From the NCBI GenBank assembly GCA_017999075.1, contig JAGOBX010000098.1, positions 1-9,839 on the forward strand: a stretch of DNA of 9,839 bases, read 5' to 3'. The notes under the pieces are model-generated. The model searched no databases. It saw nothing but the letters and a program-made list of their open reading frames with translations, and was not told where the DNA came from. Below, piece after piece: positions 6,400 to 9,839 of this stretch. Within the stretch, counting starts at the first letter, position 1; the number at the start of each line of letters is the position of its first letter. Origin of the DNA: Candidatus Babelota bacterium (GTDB lineage Bacteria > JAGOBX01). The position numbers and the translations under genes are program-made.

Positions 6400-7647
6400 A
6401 TGAAAAAAAAAACTATAGTAATTATTCAATTTTATTGGCGGATTTGTCCTATAACTACTAATCTTATTAAGACTCTTGTTGAAAAAGGATATAAAATAAT
6501 TTTTTTTGGGTATAACAGCGATACGAAACTTGTTGACATGAATCCGTTAGAAAAAATGGGAGTAGAATTTTATCTTGATAATGTGCTTGAAGCCCGTAAA
6601 ATAGAAAAGTTATATAATAATTTTTTACAATATGTATTCAATAAAGTATATAAAATATTGGTAAAAAAAAATCGTTTTATTTTAGAAAAATTTTTAAAAT
6701 TTATACCTGATAATTCTATAGTTCAGACTAAAATTATAGAATTAATAAAAAAGAAAATAGAAAAAAAATCTAATGAATTATTAGCAGTAATAGGTATTGA
6801 AAAGCAAGGATTAATTTATGCCGCTGAAATAGCTGAATATTTTAATGTGTCTTCCGTTTATTATAGTTTAGAGTTATATACAGATAACCACCCTTTTGTA
6901 CAAAAAAATATTTTTAGAGCTAAACTTACAGAATTGGAAAAAAAATATCATAAGAAATGTTCCGCAACTATTATTCAGGATAATGATAGAGCTGAACTGC
7001 TGTTTTCAAACAATAATGTTTCTAATAAAAAAATTTTTATGCCGGTTTACAGTAAAGGTTCTATAATTAAAACTAAACACAATTATTTTTATCGTAAATT
7101 TAATATTCCTGAAAATAAAAAAATTATTTTATATTTTGGTGTTATAATATTCAGTAGATTAATTAAAGAATTAATTGAATTTTTTGAATGTGTTGATCAG
7201 GAAAAGTATGTTTTAGTAATTCATGGGCCACTAATGTTTGATATAGTAAAATATAATTTTTCTGAAAACATTTATATTTCAGAAGATTTAGTAGATGAAG
7301 ATAGGATTTTTGATCTGGTATCGTCTGCTTATATAGGTATTGCAATATATAGACAAGTTACTGACAATGAAAAATTAACTGCTTTTTCTTCTACAAAAAT
7401 AGCTCAATATTTCAGGTGCGGAATCCCTGTAATTACATGGAATAATTTTAATTATCAAAGATTAATGTCAGAGTTTCAATGTGGTGAATTGATAGATTCT
7501 TTTGAACATCTGAATACCGCCGTTAATAAAATATCTTTAAACTATGACAAATATAAAATTGCAGCTTTTAGCGCATATAATAAATATTATAATATAGATA
7601 CCACAATAGAAAATTTAACAAGTTTTCTGGGAAAATTTGAAGAATAA
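6400..7647 (+). CDS. GT-B glycosyltransferase (family 4-like)
   Basis: 415 residues from ATG 6400. No ribosome binding site is visible upstream; the preceding bases are AT-rich. The protein begins with a Rossmann strand, TIVIIQFYWR (5-14), and GYKIIFFGY (30-38). Residues about 65-125 are a Lys/Ile-rich helical insertion. ELLAVIGIEKQGLIYAAEIA (126-145) and VYYSLELY (153-160) are typical acceptor-domain elements, and ATIIQDNDRAELL (189-201) closes the N-terminal domain as in GT4 enzymes. The C-terminal domain starts with KKIILYFGVI...R..KEL (240-257), then VLVIHGP (271-277), YISEDLVDEDRIFDLVSSA (292-310), and a donor-site region IAIYR...LTAFSSTKIAQYFRCGIPVIT (314-346), where family 4 enzymes have their EX7E element; here I see a serine/lysine version (SSTKIAQY), so retaining GT4 activity is plausible rather than shown. 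It probably adds one sugar to the surface glycan. It is preceded by gene remnants and may need its own promoter. Confidence 0.8.
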   Translation: MKKKTIVIIQFYWRICPITTNLIKTLVEKGYKIIFFGYNSDTKLVDMNPLEKMGVEFYLDNVLEARKIEKLYNNFLQYVFNKVYKILVKKNRFILEKFLKFIPDNSIVQTKIIELIKKKIEKKSNELLAVIGIEKQGLIYAAEIAEYFNVSSVYYSLELYTDNHPFVQKNIFRAKLTELEKKYHKKCSATIIQDNDRAELLFSNNNVSNKKIFMPVYSKGSIIKTKHNYFYRKFNIPENKKIILYFGVIIFSRLIKELIEFFECVDQEKYVLVIHGPLMFDIVKYNFSENIYISEDLVDEDRIFDLVSSAYIGIAIYRQVTDNEKLTAFSSTKIAQYFRCGIPVITWNNFNYQRLMSEFQCGELIDSFEHLNTAVNKISLNYDKYKIAAFSAYNKYYNIDTTIENLTSFLGKFEE

Positions 7648-7782
7648 TTTTAAAAGATGTCTATATAATATGGACTAAATTATTACTGTTTAATGGAGTT
7701 TTTAAATTATATTCCATTAAAAAAATCTTGTTTTTAAACCCTATAAAGATGACTTGAATATATAATAATAATAAATTCTTAT
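7648..7782 (+). pseudogene. Intergenic stretch with probable eroded 5' end of the following methyltransferase
   Basis: In the same frame as the next gene, bases 7672-7734 read LNYYCLMEFLNYIPLKKSCF. This can be matched to LGFTRILEYLIPYEYIEKNC of the downstream paralog (its residues 31-50). Stops at 7735, 7744 and 7750 then separate it from ATG 7783, so it cannot be part of the present protein. The match is short and gapped, so this reading is tentative. The stretch also holds a 9-bp inverted repeat (7689-7697 with 7713-7721, loop 15 bases). No promoter or ribosome site stands out. Confidence 0.35.
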
Positions 7783-8445
7783 ATGAACTTTGCCGATAAA
7801 ACGGCGTCTAAAAAAATAATGATAGACATAGGCAGCGGATACACCATATTTCCTTTATGGTTTATAGAATTGGGATACGGTATAACAATCTTTGATTTGC
7901 CTGAACGTAAAGACAGGTTGGAATTGTATAAAAATCTCCCATACATAAAAAAAAATATTAATAAATTTAATTGTATTTACGGAGATATAGTAACTTATTC
8001 GGATTTTAACAGACAATATGATTTTTTGACATGCGTATCTGTTATTGAACATATTGAAAATGATATTACAGCATTTCAAAATATCATAAAATTACTAAGT
8101 AAAAATGGCATTGCAGTTTTGACGTTTCCTGTATCAGGAAAATATATTGAATGGAGGGATTCGAATTATTATTTAAATTTATCAAAATCGTTTACTCCTC
8201 AAAGCATTCGTGAAAGATGGATTAAAAATAATAGTGATGTAGAAATTTTGAATATGGAATATTATTTTTATGAAGAATATTTGAAAGTTCCTGGAAACGG
8301 GTGGACAGATTTTGCTAATTCATATAATTGTTTTAGACGTGTAGAAGAATCTGAAATTGTCAAACATTTGCCTGTTGAAAAAATTACAGGAGCTTGTGAA
8401 CCTTTTTTTCAATCAACATGTATTTTGACTGTTAAAAAAAAATAA
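7783..8445 (+). CDS. Class I SAM methyltransferase, N-terminally short paralog of the next gene
   Basis: 220 residues from ATG 7783, the first possible start after three in-frame stops (7735, 7744, 7750). No ribosome binding site is visible; the preceding bases are AT-repeats. The SAM fold begins almost at the N-terminus: motif I IMIDIGSGYTIFP (12-24), strand-2 region ITIFDLPERKDRL (34-46), an acidic YGDIVTYSDF (66-75), motif IV-like FLTCVSVIEHIE (81-92), then LLSKNGIAVLTFP (104-116). The C-terminal ~100 residues include Trp/Tyr-rich elements (FTPQSIRERWIKN, 137-149) and a final strand, CILTVKKK. It shares DIGSGYTIFP, DLPE.KD.L.LY.NLP and KK.IN with the protein encoded at 8493-9245, in the same order, so the two are tandem paralogs. 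Compared with that neighbour it lacks about 50 N-terminal residues, part of which may survive as a degenerate stretch upstream. It may be a functional short form or an early-stage pseudogene. The likely acceptor is a sugar. Confidence 0.7.
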   Translation: MNFADKTASKKIMIDIGSGYTIFPLWFIELGYGITIFDLPERKDRLELYKNLPYIKKNINKFNCIYGDIVTYSDFNRQYDFLTCVSVIEHIENDITAFQNIIKLLSKNGIAVLTFPVSGKYIEWRDSNYYLNLSKSFTPQSIRERWIKNNSDVEILNMEYYFYEEYLKVPGNGWTDFANSYNCFRRVEESEIVKHLPVEKITGACEPFFQSTCILTVKKK

Positions 8446-8478
8446 TGGGAAAAGTTCAGAATATAAATTTTATATTAT

Positions 8479-8485
8479 AAGGAGA
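8479..8485 (+). promoter_or_regulatory. Ribosome binding site of the 8493 methyltransferase
   Basis: AAGGAGA with a 7-base spacer to ATG 8493. It fixes the start of that gene and shows that the organism uses Shine-Dalgarno initiation, in contrast to the upstream paralog, which has no such site. Confidence 0.8.
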
Positions 8486-8492
8486 AAATCAG

Positions 8493-9245
8493 ATGCGGGT
8501 AAATAAAGCTATAGAAAAACGATTTATAAATTTTTGTTATAATCATACCGGATTAAAAAAGGAAAGTATGCGAAACGGTAAATTGGGATTTACCCGTATT
8601 TTGGAATATTTGATCCCGTATGAATATATTGAAAAAAATTGTAAAACTCAGAAACCTCAAACAATTAAAATTTTAGATATTGGTTCGGGATATACTATTT
8701 TTCCAATGTGGCTGCTTTATAATAATTTTAATGTAACTATTTTAGATTTGCCTGAAAAAGAAGATAAGCTTAAATTGTATTTTAATCTTCCGGTAGTAAA
8801 AAAGCATATTAATGATTTTAGAATAATAATTCAAGATGCGAAAAAAATTGATTTGGGAGAAAAGTTTGATTTTATCACTGTTATCTCTTCTATGGAGCAT
8901 ATGTATAAGGAAATGTATATTATAAAACGCCTTGCCGGTCATCTGAAAAATGGAGGTAAAATGTTTGTGACGTTCCCGATTGCACGTAAATTATATGAGT
9001 TTGATGATCCGTATTTGATTAGATGTTATGATGAAAAAAGTATTGAAAAAAGATTGATTAACCCTTCAGGATTGAAACTGTTAAAAATGAGATATTTTAA
9101 GGCTTATAACAAAGAATTAGTCTTTCCGCAGCTTTATAAAGATGCTGTAAAATATTGTGACAAGTATATGAAAGAAGTTGATACAACGGATTTGATAACT
9201 GATGTATGGCCATTGAATACTGGAATATTAATTTTGCAAAAATAA
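8493..9245 (+). CDS. Class I SAM-dependent methyltransferase (tandem paralog, full length)
   Basis: 250 residues from ATG 8493, with the strongest ribosome binding site in the window (AAGGAGA at 8479-8485, 7-base spacer), 47 bases after the upstream paralog. The N-terminal 50 residues (AIEKRFINFCYNHTG at 6-20, LGFTRILEYLIPYEYI at 31-46) form a helical lead-in absent from that paralog. Then motif I IKILDIGSGYTIFPMW (58-73), VTILDLPEKEDKL (81-93) with the acidic residue for the ribose, IIIQDAKKIDL (111-121), FDFITVISSMEHMY (125-138) at motif IV, and LKNGGKMFVTFP (151-162). It ends TGILILQK. The combination DIGSGYTIFP plus DLPE marks both paralogs as one subfamily. Whether they act on different positions of the same sugar, or one replaced the other, is not decidable here. 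The following gene starts 2 bases after its stop. Confidence 0.8.
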   Translation: MRVNKAIEKRFINFCYNHTGLKKESMRNGKLGFTRILEYLIPYEYIEKNCKTQKPQTIKILDIGSGYTIFPMWLLYNNFNVTILDLPEKEDKLKLYFNLPVVKKHINDFRIIIQDAKKIDLGEKFDFITVISSMEHMYKEMYIIKRLAGHLKNGGKMFVTFPIARKLYEFDDPYLIRCYDEKSIEKRLINPSGLKLLKMRYFKAYNKELVFPQLYKDAVKYCDKYMKEVDTTDLITDVWPLNTGILILQK

Positions 9246-9247
9246 AT

Positions 9248-9739
9248 ATGAATATAGAAAATATTGATTTTGTAAATGAAAATTATAAAGAATTAGATGA
9301 GCTTAATATAAATTTTTCATCAAATGAAAAACAATTTATATTTTATTCATGCCGTTTGAAACAAATTGATGAATTATTGAATGAGATCGGTAAAAAAGTA
9401 AGTGAAATTAATTTTGAAATTTTAGCTCTTAAAAAACAGGAAAAATTATTGTTATTGAATAAAAAATATAAAAATAATTATCGGGTTTTAATGGATGATG
9501 ATTCTTATAAATTTGATAATAGAGCAGATTACAGCTTGTTATGTTGTGAAAACATAATTATACCTGTAAATGATAATAATGATTCTTTTGACGGATATTC
9601 GGAAATAATTGCTATTGTAAAAAAAATTCATTTTAAATTTTTAATAATCAGTTATGAAAATAATAGTTATGAAATTTTTTCTAAAGATTTTGTTTTAACC
9701 TGTTTTGATGATCTGATTGCTAAGAGAAAAAAAAAATGA
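9248..9739 (+). CDS. Unrecognised protein, possibly frameshifted at an A10 run
   Basis: 163 residues if it starts at ATG 9248, two bases after the methyltransferase stop; ATG 9206 in the same frame would add 14 residues and overlap that gene by 40 bases. Neither start has a clear ribosome site, and I favour 9248 for spacing. I do not recognise the family. Residues about 32-72 (CRLKQIDELLNEIGKK, then VSEINFEILALKKQEKLLLL) are charged and heptad-like, suggesting a helix or short coiled coil. After that come beta-type segments (ENIIIPVND, SEIIAIVKKIHFKFLIISYE). No signal peptide or membrane span. It ends AKRKKK and TGA, directly at the end of ten consecutive A residues (9727-9736). Reading with one A fewer joins it in frame to the open frame that runs to the window edge, so the true protein may be longer. 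Nothing in it suggests a glycan enzyme. Confidence 0.55.
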   Translation: MNIENIDFVNENYKELDELNINFSSNEKQFIFYSCRLKQIDELLNEIGKKVSEINFEILALKKQEKLLLLNKKYKNNYRVLMDDDSYKFDNRADYSLLCCENIIIPVNDNNDSFDGYSEIIAIVKKIHFKFLIISYENNSYEIFSKDFVLTCFDDLIAKRKKK

Positions 9740-9839
9740 TTGCCAAAAAAAAGAAATTTATGGAGAAATAAGATATATACTTGACCTGAATAATGAGGAT
9801 ATTGAAAAAAATTTTATTAATCCCACCCAAAATGGAAAA
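9717..9839 (+). CDS. Open frame running off the window, possible continuation of the preceding gene
   Basis: A frame offset by +1 from the preceding gene is open from after TGA 9714 to the last base. Its only upstream start candidate is TTG 9717, without a ribosome site. From about 9741 it reads CQKKEIYGEIRYILDLNNED and then IEKNFINPTQNGK, which looks like ordinary coding sequence (alternating hydrophobic and acidic residues), whereas the other frames stop quickly or are low-complexity. It is either the continuation of the 9248 gene across the A10 run or the start of another gene. I do not recognise a domain in the 40 visible codons. Confidence 0.35.
   Translation, partial: MLREKKNDCQKKEIYGEIRYILDLNNEDIEKNFINPTQNGK
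9727..9736 (+). repeat. A10 homopolymer at the 3' end of an open reading frame
   Basis: Ten consecutive A residues lie immediately before the TGA at 9737-9739. It appears to be the longest A run in the window and sits exactly where two open frames meet, so a change of one base in length would alter the reading frame. Confidence 0.7.

Noticed and set aside
7689-7721. 9-bp inverted repeat (TTTAATGGA / TCCATTAAA) as a terminator
   Set aside because: The stem is AT-rich with a 15-base loop and is followed by A residues rather than T on the + strand; the opposite strand has no T run either. It also overlaps the degenerate coding stretch.
9736-9771. Short frame from ATG 9736 (MIAKKKKFMEK)
   Set aside because: Eleven codons of low-complexity sequence overlapping a stop; no ribosome site and no reason to think it is translated.
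1-9839. CRISPR array, insertion sequence, tRNA or rRNA
   Set aside because: No regularly spaced repeats, no transposase-like reading frame or terminal inverted repeats, and no tRNA- or rRNA-like conserved segments were seen on either strand by reading.

Overview
The window is very AT-rich, with long A and T runs in coding and non-coding DNA. All supported genes lie on the + strand, with gaps of 2 to about 50 bp or short overlaps over most of it. Several genes have clear purine-rich ribosome binding sites (for example before 2529, 4053 and 8493). TTG and GTG are used as starts and TGA as a stop, so this is a bacterium with the standard code. Low G+C, dense operons and decaying sugar-biosynthesis genes would fit a host-associated, genome-reducing lineage (an Elusimicrobia/Endomicrobium-like bacterium is one guess), but the sequence alone does not fix the taxon.

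The gene content is that of an accessory surface-glycan or glycoconjugate locus. From the left: the 3' part of a protein joining the end of a Rossmann-like domain to a DUF4915-type beta-propeller (2-1069); a surface-carbohydrate biosynthesis protein with a GT-B/CDP-glycerol-transferase-like core (1083-2498); a radical SAM/SPASM protein with a non-canonical cluster motif (2529-3371); two different class I SAM methyltransferases (3391-4032, 4053-4925); and a GT-A family 2 glycosyltransferase (4913-5920).

The 479 bp between 5920 and 6400 contain no intact gene. They hold eroded remains of two sugar-pathway genes: a DegT/DnrJ/EryC1/StrS aminotransferase with frameshifts and an apparent internal deletion, followed by the C-terminal part of a cupin.

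The right half has a GT-B glycosyltransferase (6400-7647), a gap with a probable degenerate gene start (7648-7782), and two paralogous methyltransferases in tandem (7783-8445 and 8493-9245), the first lacking the N-terminal region of the second. Last comes an unrecognised gene (9248-9739) that stops directly after a run of ten A residues. An open frame in the +1 register continues from there to the window edge, so the two parts may be one gene interrupted, or switched, at the homopolymer.

Together the intact genes could build and decorate a variable glycan: two or three transferases to extend it, up to four methyltransferases to cap or modify sugars, and a radical SAM enzyme for an unknown modification. 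The amino-sugar branch (aminotransferase and cupin) appears to have been lost. The substrate and the final structure cannot be read from the sequence.
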